Below, one piece after another: positions 7,709 through 16,341 of a stretch of 64,000 nucleotides of DNA. Every line of letters begins with the position of its first letter. Within the stretch, counting starts at the first letter, position 1. The stretch is from CFX2 sp014338005 (GTDB lineage Bacteria; Chloroflexota; Anaerolineae; Aggregatilineales; Phototrophicaceae), in contig SZPE01000011.1 in the NCBI GenBank assembly GCA_030263555.1, forward strand, positions 1 through 64,000, written 5' to 3'. Under the pieces are notes generated by a model that had not been told where the DNA came from, did not search any database, and saw only the letters and a program-made list of their open reading frames with translations. The position numbers and the translations under genes are program-made.

Positions 7709-9055
7709 TTAATTCCCGGCGTTGGGGTCGGGGAAGGCGTTGCCGAACGACCCCGGCACACGGGTGGGCGGCGGCGGCGGCGGCACGTTCAGGTCTACCG
7801 GCAGCGCCTCGATGATAGCTTCCGTGTCCAGCGTCACCAGCGACAGCCAGCCGACCACGCCGTTATAGTCCACCTTCACCCAGGGGTTGTACGGGCTGCG
7901 CGCCAGCAGCGTGACCTGTTCGCCGTCGGGAATGGTCAGCACCAGCGGGAAGGTCACGTCCGGGTACTGGCGCAGGTTGACGCCCGCCGGCGCGACGATT
8001 TTGGCCGTCCGTCCCATATCGCCGTACCGCTGCGGGGGCAGCGGCGTGGCGTCGTAAACGGCGTCTATGCTGCCCAGGTTTTGCGCCAGCAGCGAGGCGA
8101 ACATCCAGCCGGTTTCGCCGCTGTCCAGCCGGACGTGCAGCCATTCGCCGGTGGTATCGCGCCCCAGCACGGCCATGTTCTGCCCGGCGGGGACCTGCTG
8201 CAAAATGGCTGCGGCGGTGCTGGGCGCGGCGCGCATATTCACTTCCCCCTGCGTGCTGACATACCCGGCCTGCGGCACAATCACCGGGCGGTCGAGCAGC
8301 GCCACCGGCAGGTAGCGCACCAGCGCCGGGTCGAGCAGTTGAGGCAGCGTGGGCCCGCCGACCGGGGAGGCGTAGCTGCCGCCGCTGTACGGCACGCTTA
8401 CCTGCTGGCCGGTACGCAGCAGTTGGTTCTGGCCGGCGGCGAACACCAGCGTTTCGCCGGACAGGGCGGCGAACACCGTCTGGTCGGCGGCGGCCCGCAC
8501 TACCACCGTCCCGTTAAGGCCCAGCGATACGCCGTTGATGGCGATATTGGTCGGCGCGCCGAGCGGGGTTTGCACCACGAAGGCATTTGGCGGCACGCCG
8601 GCGCAGGACGGCGCGTTTTCCCCGGTTTGCACGATGATGGACTGCCAGGCCGGGAACTCCGGCGGGGCGACATCGCGCAGGCTGACATCCCCTACCAGCA
8701 CGCCGGTGAAACGGATAGGCGCATCCGGGCGCAGCCAGGCCAGGCCGGCAGTCCCGGTTTCGACCACCAGCGGCGGCGTGTGAATCGTATCCACCACGCC
8801 GACTTCGACCAGCGCCCCCGGTACGGCCAGCGAGTTAGCGACCGGCCCGTCGGGCTGAACCTGGGGCGGGCTGCCGCCGTTGCACACAAAACCGGCGGGG
8901 CCGCCGATGCAGGCTTCGCTGGCGGCGGCCCATAGATTTTCGAGCGCCGGCGCGCAGGCGGCCTCGCTGATGGCCGTTCCATCCTGGGCGGCCCAGGTCA
9001 TGCTGGCGGCGGCCAGCGCCATCACAATCATCACAAAAGACAGGCGTCGGTGCAT
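7709..9055 (-). CDS. Secreted tandem SH3-like domain protein
   Basis: A 448-residue protein with an N-terminal signal peptide (MHRRLSFVMIVMALAAASMTWA). A Cys-containing region follows, then an iron-regulon-like beta segment (G..TNIAINGVSLGLNGTVVV). SH3-like repeats cover about 275-330 (VNMRAAPSTAAAIL..VPAG...WLHVRLDSGETGWM) and 350-415 (VNLRQYPDVTF...WVKVDYNGVVGWL). The tail is Pro-rich. It is a paralogue of the LysM protein at 477-2210: both share the Cys-bracketed start, the NG..L.GS.VV segment and SH3 repeats. It is probably a cell-surface or envelope protein. No catalytic domain is seen. Confidence 0.85.
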   Translation of the reverse strand: MHRRLSFVMIVMALAAASMTWAAQDGTAISEAACAPALENLWAAASEACIGGPAGFVCNGGSPPQVQPDGPVANSLAVPGALVEVGVVDTIHTPPLVVETGTAGLAWLRPDAPIRFTGVLVGDVSLRDVAPPEFPAWQSIIVQTGENAPSCAGVPPNAFVVQTPLGAPTNIAINGVSLGLNGTVVVRAAADQTVFAALSGETLVFAAGQNQLLRTGQQVSVPYSGGSYASPVGGPTLPQLLDPALVRYLPVALLDRPVIVPQAGYVSTQGEVNMRAAPSTAAAILQQVPAGQNMAVLGRDTTGEWLHVRLDSGETGWMFASLLAQNLGSIDAVYDATPLPPQRYGDMGRTAKIVAPAGVNLRQYPDVTFPLVLTIPDGEQVTLLARSPYNPWVKVDYNGVVGWLSLVTLDTEAIIEALPVDLNVPPPPPPTRVPGSFGNAFPDPNAGN

Positions 9056-9073
9056 AACTCGTTCTCAACATCT

Positions 9074-9102
9074 TTGAAAGCCATATGAAGTCCTATTATA
9101 CC
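9074..9102 (+). promoter_or_regulatory. Sigma-70-type promoter upstream of the GHMP-like gene
   Basis: TTGAAA (9074-9079), a 17-bp spacer and TATACC (9097-9102) are seen. The expected start site is around 9109, only a few bases before the ATG at 9114. This would make the mRNA nearly leaderless unless translation starts at the GTG at 9180. Confidence 0.55.
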
Positions 9103-9113
9103 AGATAGCCGGA

Positions 9114-9656
9114 ATGATCGTAGTGAATGTGGTAGAATCCAAAACTGAAAAATTGTTGAATTCTGCCACCGGGGGATTTGTGACCGCTTCTTCACCGTTT
9201 TTAGCGGGCGACCCGCCTGTGCGCCTGCTGGTGGCCTTCCAGCAGGCCTATCCAGAACTGTCGCCGGCGTGGCTGGTGCGCGCGCCGGGGCGTGATGTCT
9301 GGATTGCCGCCGCGCCCGCCGCCGTCGAACAGTTCACCGTCATCGCGCCCGATCATGAAGCGCGGGCGACCTTCAGCCTGCGGAGCGCCCGAATGCGGCG
9401 CACCGTCACCCAGCGCCCGCTGGCGCGCTGGGCGCGCTACCCTGCCGGCGTACTGCTGGCATTAAGCCGCAGCGGCCTGGATTTATCGGGGTTAAACTGC
9501 GTTGTTTTGAGCGAGGAGCCACCCGGCCCCGGCTATGAGTTCGGGTTGGGTATGGCGTTCGCCGCCCTGGGGTACGAAATCCACGCCCAGCCGTATACCA
9601 GCGATCAACTGATCGAAGTCGTTGACCGCGCCAGGCGTGAATACGTGGAGGCTTGA
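9114..9656 (+). CDS. Truncated, degenerate galactokinase-like (GHMP fold) protein
   Basis: A 180-residue protein that follows the N-terminal galactokinase pattern: RAPGRDVWIAAAP (56-68) where galactokinases have RAPGRVNLIGEHTDY; WARYPAGVLLALSRSGLDLSG (106-126) at the Y..GV segment; and EEPPGPGYEFGLGMAFAALGY (135-155) where the ATP-binding P.GAGLSSSAA motif would be. The sugar-binding E-H-x-D and phosphate-binding S-S-S residues are missing, and the C-terminal GHMP domain is absent (galactokinases are about 350-400 residues). It is probably non-catalytic, either a binding or regulatory relic. A GTG at 9180 after GGGGGA is an alternative start. Homology is inferred by eye. Confidence 0.6.
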   Translation: MIVVNVVESKTEKLLNSATGGFVTASSPFLAGDPPVRLLVAFQQAYPELSPAWLVRAPGRDVWIAAAPAAVEQFTVIAPDHEARATFSLRSARMRRTVTQRPLARWARYPAGVLLALSRSGLDLSGLNCVVLSEEPPGPGYEFGLGMAFAALGYEIHAQPYTSDQLIEVVDRARREYVEA

Positions 9657-9704
9657 GCGCCGTTTCGTCTTAACTCAGAACTTGCAGCTTGGAATTTAAC
9701 TTTA

Positions 9705-9977
9705 TCACCCGCTGCCTGCGCCGCGCAGTTCGCGCTCCAGCGGCGAAACTTCGTCCATAAAACGCGGCGTCGCGCTGTCGGTGATGCGCGAGGGGCCTAA
9801 CTCTCGCCGCCATTGCAGATGTTCGTTGGCAATTCGCACCAGTTCGCTGTGGCCGATGCCGTTGGGATAAAAGGTCGCCAGCAGCGTAAGCGCCTGGTGG
9901 AAGCCGCGCCGGTAGGCTTTTTCCAGCGCCAGTTCCAGTTCTTCCTGAGTGATGGATTCTAAATCGAGATCGGTCAT
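9705..9977 (-). CDS. Hypothetical 90-residue protein
   Basis: An acidic N-terminus (DLDLESITQEELELALEKAYRRGFHQAL) is followed by NGIGHSELVRIANEHLQWRREL and a short tail. It is predicted to be helical and soluble, with no recognised family. It is the last of a minus-strand series after bcp, with a 113-bp gap. ORF length and normal codon usage support a real gene. Confidence 0.6.
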   Translation of the reverse strand: MTDLDLESITQEELELALEKAYRRGFHQALTLLATFYPNGIGHSELVRIANEHLQWRRELGPSRITDSATPRFMDEVSPLERELRGAGSG

Positions 9978-10090
9978 GGTAGCCGCGCCCCCAGGGTATT
10001 CTTTAACATTTATTATATAAGCGAATACGCCGGGGGCGGCGTTTTTTCGGCGGCAGCAGGCACGCCCAGGACAGCCGCGCGGAACAAACC

Positions 10091-10549
10091 CTACAATGTG
10101 ATGAGATTGACAGCCTTTTCGACGCTTTTTTCCGGGCTGATTTTGATCTGCTCGTCGGTGATGACGCCGTTTTCGTCAATCACCCAATGCGAGCGGATGA
10201 CGCCGAAATAGGTTTTGCCGTACATGGACTTTTCGCCCCACACGCCCCAGGCTTCCAGCACCTTATGTTCGGGGTCGGAGAGCAGATCGTAGGGCAGGTT
10301 TTCTTTCCGCTTCCATTTAAGCAGGTCTTCCGGCTCGTCCGGGCTGATGCCCAGCACCACCGCGTTGCCGGCTTCGATCTTCGGGAACTGGTCGCGGAAG
10401 CCGCAGGCCTGGGTGGTGCAGCCGGGCGTGTCCGCTTTGGGGTAAGCGAACAGGATCACCTTTTTGCCGCGAAAATCGCTCAGTTTGACGGGCTGGCCGT
10501 CCTGGTTGGGCAGTTCAAAATCCGGCGCGGGCTGGCCGACGGTGGGCAT
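10091..10549 (-). CDS. bcp: Thioredoxin-dependent peroxiredoxin, Bcp/PrxQ type
   Basis: A 152-residue cytoplasmic protein with the full AhpC/TSA fold. The peroxidatic Cys44 lies in TPGCTTQACGFRD and the Bcp-type resolving Cys49 lies five residues later, as in E. coli Bcp. Other family marks are APDFELPNQDG at the N-terminus, FAYPKADTPGC, and GVWGEKSMYGKTYFGVIRSHWVID. It reduces H2O2 and organic hydroperoxides using thioredoxin. It follows selA by 50 bp on the same strand. It is a Cys and not a Sec version. Confidence 0.95.
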   Translation of the reverse strand: MPTVGQPAPDFELPNQDGQPVKLSDFRGKKVILFAYPKADTPGCTTQACGFRDQFPKIEAGNAVVLGISPDEPEDLLKWKRKENLPYDLLSDPEHKVLEAWGVWGEKSMYGKTYFGVIRSHWVIDENGVITDEQIKISPEKSVEKAVNLITL

Positions 10550-10599
10550 AATTTAATCCTCCTTCATTACCACATAAACCCATGTCTTCAACGAATACC

Positions 10600-11970
10600 C
10601 TACCCGCCCGATGATTGCATGAGATCGCCGACGATTCTCATCAAATCCTGATCTTGCCCCGGCAGGACGGTGCGCGGGTCGAACAGCACGCGCCCGCCGG
10701 CGATTCGCGCGATCACGGGCGGCTCGGCAGCGCGCAGCCGCTCCATAAAGGCGTCCGGCTGCGGCACATCCAGCGCCAGCAGGGCCGTCGGCAGCGTTTC
10801 GCCGGGCAGGCTGCCCCCGCCCACTGCCGATTCGCCGGCGATCACCGCGCCGCCGGCTTGTACCGCCCATTTCTCCGCCGTCTGCCGAATGTCATCCAAC
10901 GGGCGGGCAATCATCTGCCAGATGGGGATGGCCTGCGCGGCCTCGCCCTTGCGGTAGTGTTCTAATGTGGCGCTCAAGCCGGCCAGGCACAGTTTGTCGG
11001 CGCGGATGGCGCGCGCCAGCGGGTGGCGTTTAAGGCGGTCAATCAGGTCGTGCCGCCCGACCAGAATGCCGGCCTGCGGCCCGCCCAGCAGCTTGTCGCC
11101 GCTAAAACAGACCAGATCGGCCCCCGCCTGGATGCTCTCCTGGACGGTTGGTTCATGTTCCAGGCCGTAGGCCGCCGTGTCCAGCAGCGCGCCGCTGCCC
11201 AGGTCGTCTATCAAAATCAGGCCGTGCCGGTGGGCGATGCCGGCCAGTTCCGGCAGGGGGACGGACTCGACAAATCCCAACTGCTTGAAGTTGGAGGCGT
11301 GCGCCCGCAGCAGGGCCGCCGTTTCCGGCGTGATGGCGCGTTCGTAGTCGGCGGCGCGGGTGCGGTTGGTCGTGCCGACTTCGCGCAGCAGCGCCCCGCT
11401 CTGGGCCATCACGTCCGGCACGCGGAAGCCGCCGCCGATTTCCACCAACTGCCCGCGCGAGATGACCACCTCGCGCCCCGACGCCAGCGCCAACAGCGCC
11501 AGCACCAGCGCCGCCGCGTTGTTGTTGACCACCAGCGCCGCTTCCGCGCCGGTCACGTCTTGCAGCAGCAGGTCGGCGTGGACGAGGCGGCTGCCGCGCC
11601 CGCCGGTTTCGAGGTCGAATTCGAGCGTGTTGTAAAGGGCGGCGGCGGTTTGAACCGCCTGCTGCGCCGCAGTCGAAAGCGGCGCGCGTCCCAGGTTGGT
11701 ATGGATGATGATGCCGGTGGCGTTGATGACCGGGCGTAAAGTGGGCTGGAAGCGGTGTTTGAGGTGGCCGGCGGCTTGCGCCAGGATGTCCGCCGCGTCC
11801 GGCGCGAGGGCCTCCCCGGCCCGGATGCGTTCGCGCAGCCCCTCCAGCACGGCGCGCACAGCGGCCAGCGCCGCCGGATACCCGTAGGCTGCCGTCAGAT
11901 CGGCGGCGCGGTTCATCAGGGCATCTACCGAAGGCAGCGCGCGCAGACGGTTATTGGTCGGCTCGTTCAT
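10600..11970 (-). CDS. selA: L-seryl-tRNA(Sec) selenium transferase
   Basis: A 456-residue PLP enzyme that converts Ser-tRNA(Sec) to Sec-tRNA(Sec) using selenophosphate. The PLP lysine is K293 in CFSGDKLLGGPQAG. ATGIIIHTNLGRAPLS, GSGALLDT and VVNNNAAALVL are typical. The start chosen is ATG 11970 (MNEPTNNRLRALPSVD), because bacterial SelA begins with this LP.V..L segment; a 19-residue in-frame extension to 12027 would read deeper into the upstream gene. It overlaps the upstream membrane-protein gene by 20 bp. No selB, selD, tRNA-Sec or obvious selenoprotein lies in the window. Confidence 0.95.
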   Translation of the reverse strand: MNEPTNNRLRALPSVDALMNRAADLTAAYGYPAALAAVRAVLEGLRERIRAGEALAPDAADILAQAAGHLKHRFQPTLRPVINATGIIIHTNLGRAPLSTAAQQAVQTAAALYNTLEFDLETGGRGSRLVHADLLLQDVTGAEAALVVNNNAAALVLALLALASGREVVISRGQLVEIGGGFRVPDVMAQSGALLREVGTTNRTRAADYERAITPETAALLRAHASNFKQLGFVESVPLPELAGIAHRHGLILIDDLGSGALLDTAAYGLEHEPTVQESIQAGADLVCFSGDKLLGGPQAGILVGRHDLIDRLKRHPLARAIRADKLCLAGLSATLEHYRKGEAAQAIPIWQMIARPLDDIRQTAEKWAVQAGGAVIAGESAVGGGSLPGETLPTALLALDVPQPDAFMERLRAAEPPVIARIAGGRVLFDPRTVLPGQDQDLMRIVGDLMQSSGG

Positions 11971-12409
11971 TGCGGATTTCACGCGAGCGGAGAAACACTT
12001 CGACCACCACAAAAACCAGCCCGACAAAAAACGCGATGGGCAGGTTTAACACGCGCGGGATTTGCAGCCAGGCGCAGGTGACGGCGAACAGCCCCACCCA
12101 CACCGCCTGCCGGACGATCACGCCGCCGGGCGGCAGATCAATATCCGAGGGGGCAAAACGCACGTTGAGGTAGCGCACCAGCGGAATCATCGTGCCGGAA
12201 ACGGCGATTTGCAGCAGCACAAAAAACAGCCACCGCTGGCCGACGCGCGGCAGGGTGGTCGTCACCAGTTGGTACAGGCCGTACCAGCCGCCGGCCATCA
12301 TCACCAGGCCGGCCACCAGCACGCCGACATGATCGGGCGGCATGGTGGTGGGCGTGTCCAGGTGCAGCAGCCGGGATGGGCGTTCGTCTCGTACTTCAGA
12401 TTCGCTCAT
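11951..12409 (-). CDS. Four-helix membrane protein of unknown function
   Basis: About 152 residues beginning MSESEVRDERPSRLL. Four hydrophobic segments cover HVGVLVAGLVMMAGGWYGLY, WLFFVLLQIAVSGTMIPLV, the VRQAVWVGLFAVTCAWL stretch and a final LPIAFFVGLVFVVVEVFL. The tail is basic and acidic. The start is ATG 12409; longer in-frame starts give GC-rich low-complexity sequence. It overlaps selA, so the two are co-transcribed, but no functional link is evident. Confidence 0.75.
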   Translation of the reverse strand: MSESEVRDERPSRLLHLDTPTTMPPDHVGVLVAGLVMMAGGWYGLYQLVTTTLPRVGQRWLFFVLLQIAVSGTMIPLVRYLNVRFAPSDIDLPPGGVIVRQAVWVGLFAVTCAWLQIPRVLNLPIAFFVGLVFVVVEVFLRSREIRNERADQ

Positions 12410-12483
12410 ACCGGTTATTATACCGCCCGCGTCCGCTGCTGCGCCACCCAAGCAGGGCGAACGCATGAAGCGCTGCTTCCCTG

Positions 12484-15400
12484 TTAGGTCGAAAAACGCA
12501 CCTCGAACGGCACGCGCTCGCCGGCCCGGAACGCCAGCGCCAGCCGCACCCGCTGTGTGCCGGATACCGCCGCCGGCTGCCCGCCGGCAGACGCTTCCAC
12601 CCGTTCCACATCTGGCGGCAGGTGAATATACAGCGCCCGGCTGCCCGCCGCCGCCGCCCGGTATTCCCCGGCGATTCGCCCCGGCGCGACCTCCAGCCGC
12701 AGCAGCGGCATATCTAGCACGAAACGCGGGCGCGGAACCGCCGGCTTGATGTCCAGGCCGTCGCCTTCCGGCGCGGGTTCGATGCCGCACACGCGCAGCA
12801 GCCCCAGCAGCGCCATCGCGTCCTGGTTGGCGTTCATCACCGGGAAGTCGGTCATGGGCGTGGCCGGGCTGAACCACGTCCCGCCCGGCAGGTCAGATGC
12901 CGTGCCGTTAATGCCGTCCGGCCCCGACCAGATGTTGAACCAGACGTTAGGATAAACATGGGCGTGCATGGCGAAGGTGTTGCGGTTTAACGAGCGCCAG
13001 GCCAGGTCAGGACGACCGCTGCGGACGTAAGCCCAGGTGAGCAGCTGCGAGATGGCCGGCCAGACCATGCCGCCGGGCAGCAGCGCGCCGCCGATGGGCG
13101 AAGGCTCGTCCAACTGGGCGTTGATTGTTTCGATCAGCGTCGTTTCTTTGCCGTCCCAGGCCGCCAGCCCGCTGATGAGCGCCCAGGGCTGCGCTTCCAG
13201 GTCGAGCCGGTCTATCGTCACCGGCTTGCTGCGGCTGTCTCGCAGGATGGCGCGGTTGTACCAGCCGCCGGGGTTCCACTGCCGGGCGGCGGCCTGGCGC
13301 AGGGATGCCAGCCGCTCCGGGTCCGCCATGCGGGCGGCCAGTTCCGGGGCGCGGGCGGCCAGTATCGCGCCCAGCAGCGGCAGCACGTACAGCGCCATCT
13401 GCGTATTGGGGATGGATTCGCCGTGTTCTTTAGAATTGCTGTAGCTAACGCCGAACAGGCCGTCGCGCAGGGCGGTTTCCAGCACAATCGAATCCGACCA
13501 GTCGCCCGAACGCACCTTAATCAGCCCGTTGTCGCCGATTCCGACCGCTTCAAACAGGTGTTTGACCTTGACATGCAGGTGATCGAGAACAGTCGTGCCG
13601 GGCGAAATGGAAGCCGGTTCGTCGGGCGGATAAAACGGGACTTGCTCATCGAGAAAAGCCATGTCGCCGGTGGCGGCCAGATATTCGGCCATCGCCAGCA
13701 GGAAAAACAAATCGAGATCGGACGGATCGGTGTGCAGGCCCAGGCCGTTACCCAGCGCGCCATGACCGGTGAAAGCATAAGCGACCTGGCCGGTTTGCCC
13801 GTCAGTCAGGCGCATGATGAGCCGCAGCAGGTCGCGGGCGAGGCCGGGGTTGAGGTAGGTCATCGGCAGGGTGAAAAGCGCCTGATCGCGCGGCGCGCCG
13901 TCTGCGCCATGTAAAAACAGGTAGGCCGCCCCCTGCGGCACAAGCCGGACGTTGTGAAAATCGCTGCGGACGGTGGCGGACAGCAGGTTATAAGCGTGCC
14001 AGGCCATCTCGCGGTGTAAAACCGGGTCTTGGCCGGTGTAAAAATAGGCCAGGTTTTCCTTCCAGGTTTCGGCGGTTTGCTGCGCCGGGCTGCCGTGGCG
14101 GTAGGCGTCCAGAAAATCCAGCGGTTCGCCGGGGCGGGCTGCGCCATAGGCGTAACGTAGGGAGATGCTCTGGCCGGGTTCAAAATGCAGGTCGCGCCGC
14201 AGGATGAGACAGTAGGGCATCAGGCCGCCGGCTTTCAGTTCAACCGGGTCGCCGGGCAGGTGCGCGCGGGCGGCATCCGGCTTAAACGCGCCGCCTTTGC
14301 CAAAAAAGGCGGCTTTGTCCACGTAAAAAGCGTCCGGCTGGCCGCTCAGGTCAGCCAGGAACACGTCAGCCGGACTCCAGTCTATCTCACTGGGTTTGTC
14401 CGGCGGCAGCGCGTGGGCCGGCGGGGGCGTGCGAAGCTGCTGCCGAAACCGCAGCCCCGGCGGGGAATCCACCCAGGAGACACGGTGGGTGAAGTGCGCG
14501 TTTAACAAGCGGCGCAGGCGGTCGCTGATGGCGGCAAAGAGGCCGCTGCGAAGCCAGTCCAGCTGCATCTGGTACATATTCACGTCCCAGTATTCGTAAT
14601 GCCGCAGGTGGGCAGGGGCATTCCGCAGGTTTTCGATGCGGACATCGGCCAGCAGAACCGGGTCATCGCCGTAGGGGGCGTAAACGCGCCGGGTTACGCG
14701 GATGTCCCGGTAGGTGGCTTCCGTCTCGTAGTAGCCCACGCCAAAAATGCGGCGCGTTTGGGCGCGGGCCGGGCAGTAGCGGAAAGCCGTCGCCCAGACC
14801 TCGCTGCCGTCGTCCAGATAGCTGAAACCGCCGGCGTAGGTGTAAGGCACGCTCAAGGGGTCACGCCGGGGGGCAGGCGAGTCGGCGCTTTGCGCTTCGA
14901 CGTGCTGCGCCAGCATTTCCGGCGGCAGGCCGCCGCGCGGCGGAACCTGGCCGCCCTGGGCCGCCACCCCCTGCGCGGCGAACGCCTGGAGGTCGGCAGC
15001 CGGGGGTTTGGGGCGCGACTTTTCCCGCGAGAGCCAGCGCGCCAGCGACATCACCAGCCGGGCGACCAGCAGCTTGAGGCTGAAACGCGCCGGGCGGTGA
15101 TATTCCCAGGCTTCAAAACGGTTGAGCAGCACGCCGCCCCGGTCGCCCAGGTAAGCCTGCACCACGCCGTCGTTGGACGCTAGGCCAGTGACGCGAAAAT
15201 TGCCGACCTGATGCCAGTGGTCGCGGCGGTCGAGGTTTTCTGTGTTGGGGTAGCGGGCGCGGTCGTCCTGGTATTGATCCATTTCGTAGACGTAGGCCGG
15301 CAGGCCGTCGTCGTCCAGCGTCCAGCGGCCAAAACTGCCGCTGCCCTCCGTGTTGTGCCGGAAGCGGCGCGGGTCGTCGTCGGCCTGGGCGGTTGGGGCA

Positions 15401-15519
15401 TCTGCGGGCGGGGGCGGCGCGGGCCGGCCATAAAGCAGCCGCTCCAGGCGGCGCAGGCGGCTTTCCGGCGGGGCGTCCGCCGCTGCTAAGAAGGTAGAAC
15501 GTTCAGGTTGATACGCCAT
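12484..15519 (-). CDS. GH94-like glycoside phosphorylase (cellobiose/cyclic-glucan phosphorylase family)
   Basis: About 1011 residues with no signal peptide. The order fits GH94: an N-terminal beta-sandwich with GSFGRWTLDDDGLPAYVYEMDQ and RIFGVGYYETEATYRDIRVTRRVYAP...LLADVRIENL, then an (alpha/alpha)6 barrel with SGDWSDSI (D673-W-S-D676, equivalent to the DWND general-acid motif), GGWYNRAILRDS, QPWALISGLA and a P-rich C-terminal lid. GH94 enzymes cleave beta-glucosidic or chitobiose bonds with phosphate, or synthesise cyclic glucans. The substrate is unassigned. It is longer than typical single-domain GH94 (about 800). The start is ATG 15519 with AAGGA upstream; an earlier ATG at 15567 is less likely. 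Confidence 0.8.
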   Translation of the reverse strand: MAYQPERSTFLAAADAPPESRLRRLERLLYGRPAPPPPADAPTAQADDDPRRFRHNTEGSGSFGRWTLDDDGLPAYVYEMDQYQDDRARYPNTENLDRRDHWHQVGNFRVTGLASNDGVVQAYLGDRGGVLLNRFEAWEYHRPARFSLKLLVARLVMSLARWLSREKSRPKPPAADLQAFAAQGVAAQGGQVPPRGGLPPEMLAQHVEAQSADSPAPRRDPLSVPYTYAGGFSYLDDGSEVWATAFRYCPARAQTRRIFGVGYYETEATYRDIRVTRRVYAPYGDDPVLLADVRIENLRNAPAHLRHYEYWDVNMYQMQLDWLRSGLFAAISDRLRRLLNAHFTHRVSWVDSPPGLRFRQQLRTPPPAHALPPDKPSEIDWSPADVFLADLSGQPDAFYVDKAAFFGKGGAFKPDAARAHLPGDPVELKAGGLMPYCLILRRDLHFEPGQSISLRYAYGAARPGEPLDFLDAYRHGSPAQQTAETWKENLAYFYTGQDPVLHREMAWHAYNLLSATVRSDFHNVRLVPQGAAYLFLHGADGAPRDQALFTLPMTYLNPGLARDLLRLIMRLTDGQTGQVAYAFTGHGALGNGLGLHTDPSDLDLFFLLAMAEYLAATGDMAFLDEQVPFYPPDEPASISPGTTVLDHLHVKVKHLFEAVGIGDNGLIKVRSGDWSDSIVLETALRDGLFGVSYSNSKEHGESIPNTQMALYVLPLLGAILAARAPELAARMADPERLASLRQAAARQWNPGGWYNRAILRDSRSKPVTIDRLDLEAQPWALISGLAAWDGKETTLIETINAQLDEPSPIGGALLPGGMVWPAISQLLTWAYVRSGRPDLAWRSLNRNTFAMHAHVYPNVWFNIWSGPDGINGTASDLPGGTWFSPATPMTDFPVMNANQDAMALLGLLRVCGIEPAPEGDGLDIKPAVPRPRFVLDMPLLRLEVAPGRIAGEYRAAAAGSRALYIHLPPDVERVEASAGGQPAAVSGTQRVRLALAFRAGERVPFEVRFST

Positions 15520-15688
15520 CAGCAGTCCTTCTTTAGACGAACCGATAATCCCTGTGCTTTTTAACACATTTCCGAACGATTGCCCATGAAGCCGGTCTTT
15601 TGTCCATAAGAAAATCGTGAAATCCGCCGGGGCGAGCGAGGAGGTGTGTTACAATAAAAACGTCACGTCAAAGCAACGGTGTGCCACC

Positions 15689-16339
15689 ATGCAAGAAATC
15701 CCACTTTTTCCGCTCAACACGGTGCTGTTTCCCGGTATGCCCCTGCATCTGCACATCTTCGAGGAACGCTACCGCACGATGATCGCGCGCTGCCGGCAGA
15801 CGGGCGAGCCGTTCGGCGTGGCGCTCATCCGGCAGGGGCAGGAGGTCGGCGGCCCGGCGGAGCCGCATCTGGTCGGCTGTACGGCTTATATCACCCAGGT
15901 GGAAACACTGGCCGATGGCCGGATGAACATCACTGCCGTCGGACACGAACGCTTCCAGATTCACGCGCTCAAATATGACCGGCCTTATCTGGTGGGCGTG
16001 GTACAGGGTTATCCGCTGGCGCGCCCGGCCCTGGATCGGGTGGAGGCGGCCAGCCGCGCCCTGCGCGCCTGGGTGCGGTGTTATTTGCAGGTGCTTTCCC
16101 AGGCCAGCGAAACGCCGCTCGACATCCAGGAACTGCCGACCGACTGGCAAAAACTGGCCTATCTGGCCTCGTTCCTCATCCAGCTTCCCCCGGCGCAAAA
16201 ACAGGATTTGCTGGTCATCAGCCAGGGCGAGGAGCTGCTCAACCGGCTGCGGATACTGTACCGCCGCGAGGTAACGCTGCTGCAAACCATGCTCGTGCCG
16301 CACGAGGAGGACTCCATCGGCCTGTTTTCGGCCAATTAA
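15689..16339 (+). CDS. LON substrate-binding domain protein
   Basis: A 216-residue protein consisting of a Lon N-terminal (LON/PUA-like) domain alone: IPLFPLNTVLFPGMPLHLHIFEERYRTMI, then GVALI..G.EVGG...PH.VGCTA.I, then G.MNI.AVG.ERF.I. The C-terminal helical part is KQDLLVISQGEELLNRLRILYRRE. There is no AAA or protease domain. Similar stand-alone proteins are common in bacteria and of unclear role. The start is ATG 15689, where the family's N-terminus begins; the open frame extends to 15617. A TACAAT -10-like box is at 15650-15655. It is followed after 2 bp by the flippase gene. Confidence 0.9.
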   Translation: MQEIPLFPLNTVLFPGMPLHLHIFEERYRTMIARCRQTGEPFGVALIRQGQEVGGPAEPHLVGCTAYITQVETLADGRMNITAVGHERFQIHALKYDRPYLVGVVQGYPLARPALDRVEAASRALRAWVRCYLQVLSQASETPLDIQELPTDWQKLAYLASFLIQLPPAQKQDLLVISQGEELLNRLRILYRREVTLLQTMLVPHEEDSIGLFSAN

Positions 16340-16341
16340 TC

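Noticed and set aside
7658..8935. 425-codon plus-strand open frame
   Set aside because: Antisense shadow of the tandem SH3 gene with His/Arg/Gln-rich low-complexity sequence and no motif.
10550..10599. SECIS or selenocysteine codon near selA/bcp
   Set aside because: Bcp has Cys at the active site and no in-frame TGA; the short gap shows no hairpin after a TGA.
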